Positions 21,879-31,759 are shown, counted from the first letter of the stretch. The stretch is 43,933 bases of DNA from Idiomarina sp. (GCA_020832105.1 JAFIFH010000065.1:1-43933), one strand, 5' to 3'. Notes: generated from the sequence alone by a model not told the origin. Translations and numbers: made by a program.

Positions 21879-22980
21879 TATAGTGATTCTGCGGCAAGTG
21901 ATTCACTATCCAACGGTCTACAGCATCAATCGCGCCGGCCAGGTATCCGGGGAATTGCGGCGACCATTCACTTGCAATACCAACAAGACGCCCAGACCAA
22001 TAGCCAGAATCAACCTCCGCAGGTGGTGCTGCGTGGTAACCAAAACCGTCACGATCGGCAGCGCTCGCTACATATTCTGCTTGTGCCCAGTCTTTAATAA
22101 AGTCTCCCACGGTGTGTGCAGCAGCAGGCCCAAATAGCCGTTCGAGCTGCGCCTTGCATTGACGTTTCAGCTCATCCTGGCTCATTTTTTGGCGCTCATG
22201 AGCGCTGATACCAATAAAGCCAAACAATGCTGCGTTGCCGCCTGGCATGGATGCGTCATGCACTTCCACCAACGGGCCAACTGCACTGCGCGCAGCACCG
22301 GACAACCCGTTCTGGCGCCAAAATGCCCGCTCATAGACGGCCAGGTACTTCGCATGTGGTGCCATCCAAGTGGCGGTCGCCTGCCATTGGCGTGCAAGCA
22401 CTTCAGGTAATGGCGGTGAGAATGTAATGCGCTCCGCGGCTAAACGCGGAGGCAAGGCGAGCAACACATGGTCTGCTTGCCAGTTAATGTTTAATTCGCC
22501 ATGACGCACGCCAATCTCAATCGTTGAATCCTTACGTTCAATGGACTGCACCGTGCAACCTGTCACTACCAAGCCTGGATCAAGTTGGCGATACAGTGCG
22601 TCAATCAGGCTTTGCATGCCGCCTGCTAAACGCTGCGCCGCCGGGGAGCTTAGATAACCCTGGGTGCGCCGCGCTAGTTGATCTGGCTGACGCTCGACCA
22701 TCATCTCTCCGCTTTCAAATTGGGCGAAGCTAGGTAGACCAAGATCGGCAATAAGGTCGTTTAACGACTTCTGAATGCTCGGCCAATACCAGGTCGGTCC
22801 CAGATCAAACCGATTCTGCGTGCTGTCAGAATCACCAATAGGCTGAGAAACAATCCGTCCCCCAGGCGTTTCCGCAGCTTCAAGCACCACATAGTCATGC
22901 ATACCCATCTGCTCAAGTCGGTATGCCGCGTACAAGCCACTTAAGCCAGCACCAATAATCGCAATCTTCGCTCGCTGCAT
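21871..22980 (-). CDS. Flavin-dependent monoamine oxidase-family protein
   Basis: This 369-aa protein starts with the dinucleotide-binding motif AIIGAGLSGLYAAYRLEQMG, followed by the FAD motif VLEAAETPGGRI and, near the C-terminus, the second FAD segment YWSGRLVGIASEWSPQFPGYLAGAID. This is the flavin amine oxidase fold, which oxidises amines to imines with production of hydrogen peroxide. Length is at the short end of the family. It follows a cupin gene by three bases, so the two form an operon. Substrate unknown; a polyamine or aromatic amine would fit. Confidence 0.85.
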   Translation of the reverse strand: MQRAKIAIIGAGLSGLYAAYRLEQMGMHDYVVLEAAETPGGRIVSQPIGDSDSTQNRFDLGPTWYWPSIQKSLNDLIADLGLPSFAQFESGEMMVERQPDQLARRTQGYLSSPAAQRLAGGMQSLIDALYRQLDPGLVVTGCTVQSIERKDSTIEIGVRHGELNINWQADHVLLALPPRLAAERITFSPPLPEVLARQWQATATWMAPHAKYLAVYERAFWRQNGLSGAARSAVGPLVEVHDASMPGGNAALFGFIGISAHERQKMSQDELKRQCKAQLERLFGPAAAHTVGDFIKDWAQAEYVASAADRDGFGYHAAPPAEVDSGYWSGRLVGIASEWSPQFPGYLAGAIDAVDRWIVNHLPQNHYID

Positions 22981-22983
22981 GGA

Positions 22984-23649
22984 TTATTCAGCCGACGCTG
23001 CTGGCAAATGACCAGTTTTTAAATAGAAGGTAGCGCCCTTATCGCCGGTACTGACCTTGAGCGCTGGGTCGTGTGGCAACCGCAGCCAACTGCCTGGGCC
23101 AAATACCTCACCTTCATTGAGCAATTCACCCGCCAACACGAAAAACTCGGCGCCCCCCTGCTCGATGCCCATCACTGACCGTTGCCCATGCAGTCGCTGC
23201 ATCGACACCTGCTCGTAATCAGCATTGAATAAATGACAGACCTCACCACCTGCTATCGTTTCCCAATGTTCAGGGTTATGCGTATTCACCACTACCTGCC
23301 GGCCTTCTGTCGACGGCATTTGCCATAGTTTGACCAGTATTTTTGCGCCCTCGACGCTGTAAGGTTTGTGCTCTGAGCCCGGTGGATTGCGTACATAGGT
23401 GCCTTCAGGATAATCGCCGCTCTGGTCCGAAAAGGTTCCGCTCAGCACCAGGATTTCCTCGCCACCTGGGTGCTGATGGGCAGGAAAAAAAGAGTCCGGG
23501 GCGTAGGTCACAATGCTTGTCGCTCGCGCTTTTTCAGCACCAATGCGATCCAGCATCATTCGCTCGACGCCCGCCTGTGGCGACGCCACCCATTGATATT
23601 GTTTGTGGGTTATGACTGCACGTTTAGATAAATCTGCATGAAGGTGCAT
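22984..23649 (-). CDS. Double cupin protein, ChrR-like
   Basis: This 221-aa protein contains an N-terminal cupin with the metal-binding pattern FFPAHQHPGGEEILVLSGTF and then GTYVRNPPGSEHKP. A second, more degenerate cupin follows (QRLHGQRSVMGIEQGGAEFF, then GSWLRLPHD). This layout is that of ChrR C-terminal cupin domains, but without the zinc-binding anti-sigma part. It is likely a stand-alone Zn-cupin, perhaps an enzyme or sensor for the flavin oxidase product. The ATG at 23649 is preferred to the GTG three codons earlier. Operon with the amine oxidase downstream. Confidence 0.8.
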   Translation of the reverse strand: MHLHADLSKRAVITHKQYQWVASPQAGVERMMLDRIGAEKARATSIVTYAPDSFFPAHQHPGGEEILVLSGTFSDQSGDYPEGTYVRNPPGSEHKPYSVEGAKILVKLWQMPSTEGRQVVVNTHNPEHWETIAGGEVCHLFNADYEQVSMQRLHGQRSVMGIEQGGAEFFVLAGELLNEGEVFGPGSWLRLPHDPALKVSTGDKGATFYLKTGHLPAASAE

Positions 23650-23954
23650 AGGGCTCACTATCGTTAGATTCTTAGAATATTAAGCTCAGTACGGGCACGC
23701 TCTGTAAATGGTGCATTTTAATTTCAAATCTCCCTCTGCCGTTGATGTCATTCAGTTGGTAAATAAAAAACAGTGGACCCCCAACTTCGCAGAGTAAACG
23801 CGGCGCAAAAAAATTTGCATCGACACATGTGATCCTGCAACCTGCTCAATTAAAGGTTCTCACGCCATCTGCGTGCATAGTCAGCGAAGTAACCCATGCT
23901 TTTGCTGTATACAATTTAATCTAGTAAAACCGTTCGAAGGAATCGAGTACCAAT
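23650..23954. other. Divergent intergenic region, no gene seen
   Basis: About 305 bp between the cupin and GGDEF-EAL genes. I found no coding frame, RNA or obvious palindrome. It presumably holds the two divergent promoters. Confidence 0.4.
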
Positions 23955-26105
23955 ATGGAAGTTTCACCTAACCTCAGCACGTTATGCAGCGCATTCGATA
24001 TCAGCCAGGCGCCTTCTATCCTGCTCGATGCGCAATTACGTATTCACTGGTGTAACCATGCATACGTGGACTTGTTAGGTCTGACTAAAGCACAGTTACT
24101 CAACCATTATCTTTTCGACGCTTTACCTGAAGAAAGTGAGCATAATAAACACCAGCTCATACAGTCGTTTGACCATGTGATTCGCAATAAACAGTCGCAT
24201 CGAATTGCAAAGTTACGCTATGACCTCGAACCCACTGTAGGCGAAGCCCCTGAATCTTCGAACGTTCGTTACTGGGCGGTGATTAACAGCCCACTACTCA
24301 ATAGCGCTGGTGAAGTTGCTTACATTCTTAACCAACCCACGGACATTACTGAACTGGTTAAGCTCGACGCCGAGTCAGGACTGCAGGTATTTGCTCGCCA
24401 AAGTAGTGAATTCACCATGGCCGCTGACCGTGGCTTTTTAGCGTTGCTATACCAGGAACGTAGTCGTTTAAATGAACTTTTTCAGCAGGCACCAGGGTTC
24501 ATTGCCGTACTTATGGGGGCTGATTACACCTTTGAAATGGCCAATAATGCCTATCGGGAACTGATAGGCGGGCGGCCCCTCATCGGCAAAAAGCTTGTAG
24601 ACGCATTACCAGAGGTAATCCCTCAAGGGTTTCTAACCTATCTTGACAATGTGCGGGCTACCGGCGAGCCCTTTATTGGCAAAGCAACGCCGGTCAACGT
24701 TCGCCGGGGCAAGAACTTCGAGATTCAGCAACGCTACATTGATTATATTTATCAGCCGTTCAAAGATGTGAACGGTGTCGTGTCAGGTATTTTTGTGCAA
24801 GGTCATGACGTCACAGAGGCCCATGAACTGCATCAACTGGTGACCTATCAGGCCACCCACGACCCACTCACCAACCTGCATAATCGCCGGGCGGTGCAAG
24901 ACTATGTTAAGCCGCTGCAACACACCAATGGCCCTCACGTTGTGCTCTATCTTGATCTCGACCACTTCAAAATTATTAACGACCGCTGTGGCCACCATGC
25001 CGGGGACGAAATGCTGGTAAAAGTGGCAGAAGCGCTGAATAAAGAAGCCCATCGCGGGTTCCTCGCACGCATCGGTGGTGACGAATTCCTCATGGTGCTT
25101 GAGGGCCACAGCATTGCTCAGGCCTATGCAACAGCAAGCTGCTTAATTGAACACATTGAGCACATCGTGTTTTTCTGGCAAGGCAAGCGCTACTGGATAT
25201 CAGTCAGCATTGGCGTCGCCGCCTTCGGGCACACCACCAATGTGAGCTTTTCCGAAGCAATGAGCATGGCCGATTCGGCGTGTTTTCTAGCGAAAGACAA
25301 GGGCCGTAACCGAATTCAGGTGAGTGTGCTGGATGATGGCGACACTCGGCAGCAGCTCAACGATATGGACTGGGCGACCCGCCTGAAAAGTGCAATGCTG
25401 GATGACCATATTGTGCTCTTTGAGCAGCGCATCATGAACCTGAGGGATAACCATGCGCCGCCGCACAAAGAAGTCCTTGCCCGCTTGATTGAGCCGTCTG
25501 GGGAAATTGTGATGCCAGGTTCCTTTATCAAAGCGGCTGAACGCTTTGGGCTCATTGGGCAACTGGACAGACACATCATTCGTAAAACCTTTGCTTACCT
25601 GGCGGCTCATCGTGCACCGGTTAAGTTATTCGTCAATGTGTCAGGGGTAACGTTAAGTGATGAGCGCAGTGAAGACGGTTTTGCTACCTTCGTTGAATGC
25701 TTACTCAAAGAATACCCACAGGTGAGCGCTTCAAGTATCTGTTTTGAGATAACTGAGACAGCAGCCGTCACGCATATAGAACGTACCGCTCGTATGATGC
25801 AGACACTCAAAGACCTTGGGTTTGAATTTGCGTTGGATGATTTTGGTAGCGGTATGGCCACCTTTAGTTACCTAAGTCAGTTGCCGGTTAGCTACGTAAA
25901 AATTGACGGTTCTTTCGTTTCAAAAATCCAGCAGAATGCTATTGCAGAGGTCATCGTCAACGCTGTCCGCGATGTCGCTCAGGTGATGGGTATTCAAACC
26001 ATCGCCGAATGTGTGGAGGAGCAAACTTTAATCCCTCGCCTGCAGTCCTTACATATTGATTTTGCCCAAGGCTATGCGGTTCAACGTCCACAACGGCTGG
26101 TTTAA
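23955..26105 (+). CDS. PAS-PAS-GGDEF-EAL cyclic di-GMP protein
   Basis: This 716-aa cytoplasmic protein has two PAS regions (~10-140 with SILLDAQLRIHWCNHAYVDL, and ~175-290 with FEMANNAYRELIGGRPLIGK), a GGDEF domain (~300-460) with intact RIGGDEF, and an EAL domain (~475-710). The GGDEF domain has no RxxD feedback site. The EAL signature is altered to EVL (KEVLARLIEPSGE), while FEITETAA, LDDFGSGMATFSYL, KIDGSFV and ECVEE are present. So either activity is possible, and the EAL part may be active or may serve as a receptor. No transmembrane segment is visible. Confidence 0.9.
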   Translation: MEVSPNLSTLCSAFDISQAPSILLDAQLRIHWCNHAYVDLLGLTKAQLLNHYLFDALPEESEHNKHQLIQSFDHVIRNKQSHRIAKLRYDLEPTVGEAPESSNVRYWAVINSPLLNSAGEVAYILNQPTDITELVKLDAESGLQVFARQSSEFTMAADRGFLALLYQERSRLNELFQQAPGFIAVLMGADYTFEMANNAYRELIGGRPLIGKKLVDALPEVIPQGFLTYLDNVRATGEPFIGKATPVNVRRGKNFEIQQRYIDYIYQPFKDVNGVVSGIFVQGHDVTEAHELHQLVTYQATHDPLTNLHNRRAVQDYVKPLQHTNGPHVVLYLDLDHFKIINDRCGHHAGDEMLVKVAEALNKEAHRGFLARIGGDEFLMVLEGHSIAQAYATASCLIEHIEHIVFFWQGKRYWISVSIGVAAFGHTTNVSFSEAMSMADSACFLAKDKGRNRIQVSVLDDGDTRQQLNDMDWATRLKSAMLDDHIVLFEQRIMNLRDNHAPPHKEVLARLIEPSGEIVMPGSFIKAAERFGLIGQLDRHIIRKTFAYLAAHRAPVKLFVNVSGVTLSDERSEDGFATFVECLLKEYPQVSASSICFEITETAAVTHIERTARMMQTLKDLGFEFALDDFGSGMATFSYLSQLPVSYVKIDGSFVSKIQQNAIAEVIVNAVRDVAQVMGIQTIAECVEEQTLIPRLQSLHIDFAQGYAVQRPQRLV

Positions 26106-26210
26106 TGCTCATTCAACGACTGGCGTAAATATTCAGCATGGAAGTTCACTTACTGCTTCAAACAACTAACCCCTTGTTGTATAGTTTCGAGCCGAACTGA
26201 TGAGGCCTCT

Positions 26211-27056
26211 ATGCAATCAACGTCCTTCCTAATTGTGCTCAGCGTATGGCTAAGTGTTTCATTTAGCGTCACTGCCAATGTAACGCAATCGCCGACAAGC
26301 ACCCCAGTCATACATCAGGTTGAGTTTAGCCAAGTGAGCGCTTTAACCAGCCGTGAACCTGATCAGGTGATTCGTTATGGCGATCAGGCCCCCCAGTTTA
26401 TTGAATTCTGGCAAGCCCGTGGCGCTACCTCGCCTGCACCATTGATTGTAATGGTCCACGGCGGGTGCTGGCTCAATGCTTTTGGGGTCGATCACACTAG
26501 GGCTGCAGCGACCACGTTAAGTGAGCAAGGGTTCGCTGTAGGGTCTGTGGAATACCGTCGCCTTGGTGATGAAGGGGCTGGCTGGCCAAACAGTCGCGAT
26601 GACATTATTGAGGCCATCGACCGATTAACTAGCATGCCCCTACCCTCGATTAATATCGACCAGGTTGTAGTTGTCGGTCATTCAGCAGGGGGGCACCTGG
26701 CGTTGCATGCGGCAGAGCACACTCAGGTGCGTCCTGTGCTGACCATTGGCCTCGCCGCCATTACCGACCTGCTTACCTACAGCGCAGGTGAAGGTAGCTG
26801 CCAGCAAGCTGCTACGAGCTTTCTCGATACCGCTGCTAGCGGCTTACATGAGCAGCTCAACGTGCAGCTACATTCACCACTGCAACGGGTGCTATTTTCT
26901 GCTCAGGCCGATACCATTGTCGATCCTCTGCAGGCTGAGCTGGGTACTACTAAGGCAATGACAGTGGCGCAGGCCGGTCACTTTGATTTTATCCACCCTG
27001 ATACCATGGCCTGGAACCTCTGGCTGCAATATATTAAAGACGCTCTTGGCGAATAA
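26211..27056 (+). CDS. Alpha/beta hydrolase, probable kynurenine formamidase
   Basis: This 281-aa protein begins with a signal-like hydrophobic N-terminus (SFLIVLSVWLSVSFSVTA), so it may act outside the cytoplasm. It shows the HGGxW oxyanion motif (MVHGGCWLNAFG, ~residue 83), the nucleophile elbow GHSAGGHLALH (Ser ~residue 155), an Asp (QADTIVDP) and the catalytic His (AGHFDFIHPD). HGGxW and the location 15 bp before kynureninase point to hydrolysis of N-formylkynurenine, the second step of tryptophan breakdown. A general esterase cannot be excluded, and the signal peptide is unusual for this role. Confidence 0.75.
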   Translation: MQSTSFLIVLSVWLSVSFSVTANVTQSPTSTPVIHQVEFSQVSALTSREPDQVIRYGDQAPQFIEFWQARGATSPAPLIVMVHGGCWLNAFGVDHTRAAATTLSEQGFAVGSVEYRRLGDEGAGWPNSRDDIIEAIDRLTSMPLPSINIDQVVVVGHSAGGHLALHAAEHTQVRPVLTIGLAAITDLLTYSAGEGSCQQAATSFLDTAASGLHEQLNVQLHSPLQRVLFSAQADTIVDPLQAELGTTKAMTVAQAGHFDFIHPDTMAWNLWLQYIKDALGE

Positions 27057-27071
27057 GGTATTACATCGTAT

Positions 27072-28310
27072 ATGAATTCAATGTCTACAGACGCTGGCTT
27101 GCTTGATCAGCAAGACTCATTATCCTCGTTACGCAGCAAGTTCAGCCTGCCTGAGGGCATGATTTACCTTGACGGCAACTCCCTGGGCCCACTGCCCAAA
27201 GCGGTCAAAAGCCGGGTAGACCAGGTGATGACTGAACAATGGGGCAATAGCCTGATCACCAGCTGGAACAAACACCAATGGATTAACCTGCCCCAACGCA
27301 CCGGCGACCGTATCGGTGCGTTAATCGGGGCAGCGCCGGGGCAAACCCTGTGCTGTGATTCTATTTCGATTAACTTATTTAAAGTCTTAGCCGTGGCACT
27401 TCAGCTGCGCCCGGGCACTGTGGTGCTAAGCACCGAAGATAACTTTCCCACTGACCTTTATATGGTTCAAGGCTTACGCGACCTGTTCAGTGCGCGCAGC
27501 ATTGAGCTCAAACTGGTTGCTGAAAGCGAACTTACTGCGTCTATCAATAACGATGTAGCAGCCGTATTAGTCACCCATGTGAATTTTCGTACTGGCGCGT
27601 TGCTTGATATCGAACAACTGACAGCCAAGGCTCATGCCTGTCATGCGGCAATGATTGTTGATCTTGCCCATAGTGCCGGCGCGCTGCCTGTAGCGTTGGA
27701 TGCCTGGCAGGTGGACTTCGCGGTTGGATGTACCTACAAATACCTCAACGCAGGCCCTGGCGCGCCAGCATTTTTATATGTTGCCAAGCGTCATTTGGGT
27801 AAGGCTGCGCAGCCCTTATATGGCTGGATGGGTCATGCCGACGCATTCGCCTTTTCGCCAAGCTACCAGCCAGCTCAGGATATTAGCCAGTACCTTACCG
27901 GCACCCCTTCCATTCTGGCCATGTCCGCTGTCGATGCGGCATTAGATGTATTTGCGCAGACCAATATGCAGGCGATACGCGATAAGTCGATGCAGTTAGG
28001 CATGGTGTTTCAAAGTGAAATAGCGCGCCGCGGCCTGGATCAGTATTTGACGCTAATGTCCCCCTCTGCGCCACAAGCGCGCGGCAGCCAAATCAGTTAT
28101 GCACACCCCCATGCCTACGCGATATGCCAGGCGCTCATTGCAGATGGCGTGATTGGTGATTTTCGTGCGCCGGATTACCTGCGCCTGGGCTTCACCCCGC
28201 TATATACCAGCTTTGCAGATGTGTTTATGGCGGTCGATCGGCTCGAGCGAATTATGCAGGATGAGGTGTATTTAGAGGATAAATTTCAACGGCGGCAGAA
28301 AGTGACATAA
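27072..28310 (+). CDS. kynU: Kynureninase
   Basis: This 412-aa PLP enzyme cleaves kynurenine to anthranilate and alanine. Family landmarks are MIYLDGNSLGPLPKAV (~residues 31-46), WNKHQWINLPQRTGDRIG, the DLAHSAGA segment with a PLP-contacting Asp, and the lysine that forms the internal aldimine in GCTYKYLNAGPGAPAF (~residue 225). Length matches bacterial KynU. It follows the formamidase by 15 bp and ends before a hairpin. Tryptophan-2,3-dioxygenase is not in the window. Confidence 0.94.
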   Translation: MNSMSTDAGLLDQQDSLSSLRSKFSLPEGMIYLDGNSLGPLPKAVKSRVDQVMTEQWGNSLITSWNKHQWINLPQRTGDRIGALIGAAPGQTLCCDSISINLFKVLAVALQLRPGTVVLSTEDNFPTDLYMVQGLRDLFSARSIELKLVAESELTASINNDVAAVLVTHVNFRTGALLDIEQLTAKAHACHAAMIVDLAHSAGALPVALDAWQVDFAVGCTYKYLNAGPGAPAFLYVAKRHLGKAAQPLYGWMGHADAFAFSPSYQPAQDISQYLTGTPSILAMSAVDAALDVFAQTNMQAIRDKSMQLGMVFQSEIARRGLDQYLTLMSPSAPQARGSQISYAHPHAYAICQALIADGVIGDFRAPDYLRLGFTPLYTSFADVFMAVDRLERIMQDEVYLEDKFQRRQKVT

Positions 28311-28344
28311 AAGTCTGAGGCCGCTTGCGCTGCGCCCCAGACTT
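28311..28344. terminator. Hairpin between convergent kynU and M28 peptidase genes
   Basis: AAGTCTG (28311-28317) pairs with CAGACTT (28338-28344), with a G/C-rich interior. On the reverse strand it is followed by TTTTAT, a weak T-run, so it suits the minus-strand peptidase gene better than kynU. Confidence 0.45.
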
Positions 28345-28354
28345 CGTCCCATCA

Positions 28355-29728
28355 TTAGTCCAGTTCAAAGGTGCCGGCTGGGCCAGGAAACACCACCGGG
28401 CTTTCAATGCCGTCGTGGTTAACACTGGCAACGCCAAAGAAGTAGTTGTCGATGACGACATTCTCTAAGGTGAACTCGGTCACTTTGCCTACTTCCCGGC
28501 TGAACTGCCATTGCGGCTGGTCCGTATAACGCCAGTAAATTTTATAGCCTTTAATATTGCCCTCGTCGTCCGCGCGCGGTGCGTTCCAACTCAAGGTGGT
28601 GTCTGGGGTGACTGCGCCAGCGATATCTACACCATGAGGTGGTGCCGGTGCCCATGCCATGCTCGCCAGTGCAACCGCATTGAGTGCGGTCAGTTTGGCA
28701 GCGTAATCAAAATCAACGTACTCAATGGTGTCGCCAAAGTGGCGGCCGTCTTCGTTACGCAGGTCCTGATGCTGGCGGTCATAATGCTCGTTGGTTTCCA
28801 TAATACGCACGCCTGGGTAACCCAAGTCATTAAATGGGCGGTGATGTCCGCCCCGACGGAAGCGGTCTAAGCGATAAACCACCATGGTATTTAAGTTAGG
28901 AATATAGCGGTCTGCTACCCAATCAATATAACGCGCCAGGTTACGGCTCGGTGAATCCACTTCACCACCCGTAAAACGACGCAAGTTGGCTTCTTCAGGG
29001 GTTTCATTCATCCGCGTACCTTCGGCAAAGATGCGCGCTGTGGTGTTATCAATGACACCATTGATGCCAGCGATATTACCGATCATGTCATTGTTAAGCA
29101 CCGCATGTAAGCGCCAGCCTTCTTCTTTGGCTTGTTTGGCTAGAATCTCACCGCCAAACAGGCCTTGCTCTTCACCCGCCAGTGCAGCATAGACAATCGA
29201 GCCATTAAATTCATACTGGCTGAGAATACGCGCCGCTTCCAGCGTGCCCGCAAGGCCCGAGGCGTTGTCGTTAGCGCCCGGTGCCGCCGACGTTGCATCC
29301 ATAATGTCGGTGGCCCGTGAGTCAATGTCTCCGGACATCAGCACATAGCGCCCGGGGTCGGTTGTGCCTCGCTGAATAGCGACCACACTCACCACGTCCG
29401 CTGGGTCCTGAATACGTGGTGTACCTTCAATAACATCACTGCTGTAATAGACTTCAAGACAGCCGCCACAGGCCGCTGAAATTCGCTCAAACTCATCGAA
29501 AATCCAACGCCGTGCAGCGCCAATACCTTGGGTATCAGACTCAGCTTCAGACAATGTGTGGCGTGTACCGAAACTAACCAGTGTCGCAATATCGCTCTCA
29601 ATGCGCTCGGCCGAAGGCGCGACGGCAATCTCATGAAGTTTAGCCTGGTCGGTGTAGGGTACATCCGCCTGGGCGCTTAAGCTGAATGCCGCAGTGGCGC
29701 CCAGCAGCATAGCTGTTGCTTTTTTCAT
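28355..29728 (-). CDS. Secreted M28-family zinc aminopeptidase with C-terminal Fn3 domain
   Basis: This 457-aa protein has a signal peptide (MKKATAMLLGATAAFSLSAQA). The M28 dinuclear zinc ligands appear as GANDNASG (bridging Asp), GEEQG (Glu base and ligand), NNDMIG (Asp) and NEHYDRQHQD (His). The first ligand, His of the usual GHYDS, is replaced: here the text reads SGDIDSR. A fibronectin type III-like domain occupies ~residues 360-450 (DTTLSWNAPRADDEG, GYKIYWRY). Expected role is release of N-terminal amino acids from peptides outside the inner membrane. Convergent with kynU. Confidence 0.85.
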   Translation of the reverse strand: MKKATAMLLGATAAFSLSAQADVPYTDQAKLHEIAVAPSAERIESDIATLVSFGTRHTLSEAESDTQGIGAARRWIFDEFERISAACGGCLEVYYSSDVIEGTPRIQDPADVVSVVAIQRGTTDPGRYVLMSGDIDSRATDIMDATSAAPGANDNASGLAGTLEAARILSQYEFNGSIVYAALAGEEQGLFGGEILAKQAKEEGWRLHAVLNNDMIGNIAGINGVIDNTTARIFAEGTRMNETPEEANLRRFTGGEVDSPSRNLARYIDWVADRYIPNLNTMVVYRLDRFRRGGHHRPFNDLGYPGVRIMETNEHYDRQHQDLRNEDGRHFGDTIEYVDFDYAAKLTALNAVALASMAWAPAPPHGVDIAGAVTPDTTLSWNAPRADDEGNIKGYKIYWRYTDQPQWQFSREVGKVTEFTLENVVIDNYFFGVASVNHDGIESPVVFPGPAGTFELD

Positions 29729-29908
29729 CCGAAATCCTCAGTGGTTTAGTTATTATAGTTGCTTTGAGTAACGTACTAAGTGCCATAAGCGATCAGTAAA
29801 CGCGAGCTTTTTAAGGTAGACTGCGCAACCATTGCTATAAACCACCGATTCGCGGTTACTCAAGCTGCCGCCGTGCGTGTGTTTCTCCTCAGTGAATGGA
29901 CCTGACAA

Positions 29909-31099
29909 ATGATTCAGTTTTATCTGCGTAAGCATCCGTTATTGGTCATCGTGCTTGCTCAACTCTTTGGCACTTCTCTCTGGTTTACTGTGAATGGCGT
30001 GTGGGACGGATTGGCCGCTGACCTGAGTTTCAGCGAACGGGATCTGGGCTTACTGATGCTGAGCGTTCAGGCTGGTTTTATCGTCGGCACTCTATTGATT
30101 GCCATAAGCGGTATCGCCGACCGGTATCGGGCAAGTCATATTTTCGCGCTTTCCAGTTTCATCGGTGCATTGTTCAGTTTGTTATTTGTGGTGCTCATCA
30201 CCACGCCTTCTGCCGCTATGCTGATCAGGTTTTTGACCGGGCTTTGTCTGGCTGGCATTTATCCCTTGGGCATGAAGCTTGTCATATCATGGACACCGAA
30301 GCACGCTGGCGCAGCGTTGTCCTGGCTGGTCGGTATGCTCACCCTGGGTACGGCTTTGCCCCATTTACTACGCGGGCTAACCCTCAATCTTCCCTGGCAG
30401 TGGCCACTGATGGTTGCAGCGCTACTCGCCGTATGCGGCGGGCTATTGGTTCTGGCGTTGGGTGATGGTGCCTATTTGCCAAAAGCACAGCGTTCCTCAG
30501 CGCGTCGAATTAAATTAGGTGATGGCTTTCGCGCTATGCGCAAACCGAACTTCCGTGCCGTTGCCGGTGGCTACTTCGGCCACTGTTGGGAGCTGTATGC
30601 GTTTTGGATGTTAGTGCCTTTGCTCGTCAACCATGCCTTGCAAGACACCAGCCTGTCAGCCTCAAGCCTGGTTCCATGGCTTTCATTCCTGATTATTGGT
30701 CTTGGTGCGCTCGGTTGTATCGCAGGTGGCTGGTTGAGTCGGCGACAGGGCAACTACTGGGTCGCAACTCGCGCCTTATGCGCTTCAGGGATTATTTGCC
30801 TGCTGTACCCGATGCTGAGTTGGGCACCCGCATGGCTATTGCTGCCATTACTCATGGTCTGGGGGATTTGTGTGATAGCCGATTCGCCGCAGTTCTCGGC
30901 ACTTGCGGCCAACGCCGCACCGTCACAGTATGTCGGCTCCTCACTTGCGATGATGAACGCCATTGGCTTTGCGCTAACCATTCCGGCAATTTGGATAGTT
31001 AGCTCGCTATGGGAACTGCAAGGGGTGTGGAGCGTATTGTGGTTATTACCGGGCCCGATGTTAGGCCTTTGCGCCATGCGCGGATATCGCCCTATCTAA
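29909..31099 (+). CDS. MFS transporter
   Basis: This 396-aa inner-membrane protein has about twelve hydrophobic helices with the major facilitator pattern: LAQLFGTSLWFTVNGV in helix 1, GFIVGTLLIAISGIADRYRA between helices 2 and 3 (a variant of the MFS loop motif GxxxDRxG), and GALGCIAGGWLSRRQG at the equivalent place in the second half. LCLAGIYPLGMKLVISW is typical of nitrate/nitrite- or cyanate-type members, but the substrate cannot be assigned. It stands alone, divergent from the M28 peptidase. Confidence 0.85.
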   Translation: MIQFYLRKHPLLVIVLAQLFGTSLWFTVNGVWDGLAADLSFSERDLGLLMLSVQAGFIVGTLLIAISGIADRYRASHIFALSSFIGALFSLLFVVLITTPSAAMLIRFLTGLCLAGIYPLGMKLVISWTPKHAGAALSWLVGMLTLGTALPHLLRGLTLNLPWQWPLMVAALLAVCGGLLVLALGDGAYLPKAQRSSARRIKLGDGFRAMRKPNFRAVAGGYFGHCWELYAFWMLVPLLVNHALQDTSLSASSLVPWLSFLIIGLGALGCIAGGWLSRRQGNYWVATRALCASGIICLLYPMLSWAPAWLLLPLLMVWGICVIADSPQFSALAANAAPSQYVGSSLAMMNAIGFALTIPAIWIVSSLWELQGVWSVLWLLPGPMLGLCAMRGYRPI

Positions 31100-31124
31100 C
31101 TGGGCACCCATGCTGAACTCTCAT

Positions 31125-31538
31125 TCAGTAGTGCCAGCTACCGCGAACGTTATAGATGTCTTCACAACCAAGGTCGCTGCATTGTTTTATGTGTAACTGC
31201 CCATTTTCGAGAATTCGATATGCGTAGTCCTGGTCACTCAGGTAATAGCCTAAAAACCGGCAGGGTGTCATCCCATCAGCGCACAACGTATGCATAGTGC
31301 TGCCGTTTAGTTCACGGGCTTCACTGCCTGGTTGCTGTAACTGCGCAGATATCTGATCACAACTTACCTCCCCTTCAGCACAACCTGAGTAAAGCGCTAC
31401 CTGATATTCCGGCGTGGTCAGTGTACCGATAAGCTGGCCTTGCCCTTCAATGCCCTGCTCGTCTGGCGTGTCCGCTGCTGCACATGCAGCTGACAGCAAG
31501 ATCAGTCCGGTCGTCAAACAACGGGGTAAATAGGTCAT
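31125..31538 (-). CDS. Small secreted Cys-rich protein, possible lipoprotein
   Basis: This 137-aa protein has an N-terminal signal (LTTGLILLSAACAAADTP); LLSAAC is a near-lipobox, so it may be lipid-anchored. The mature part has eight more Cys (SGCAEGEVSCDQ, HTLCADGMTPCRF, KQCSDLGCED), suggesting disulfides in the periplasm. Family not recognised. It converges with the MFS gene. Confidence 0.6.
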   Translation of the reverse strand: MTYLPRCLTTGLILLSAACAAADTPDEQGIEGQGQLIGTLTTPEYQVALYSGCAEGEVSCDQISAQLQQPGSEARELNGSTMHTLCADGMTPCRFLGYYLSDQDYAYRILENGQLHIKQCSDLGCEDIYNVRGSWHY

Positions 31539-31759
31539 CTTAACTTTCCTCTACAATATGCGGGGCACAGAACTGTTGAACAATAGATACAGCATAAAAT
31601 ACCTTTTCTCTAAAAGTTGAAAGGCTGGCCATGTAAATATCGGTTAAAGATGAGCTAAGCGTTTGCTCTGATTGGTTTTTTTAAATATAACGGGACTATC
31701 TTTTTGCTCCACACATACTTTTTATGTGTGCTCGCTTTTCATATGTACACGGAGGTCAT

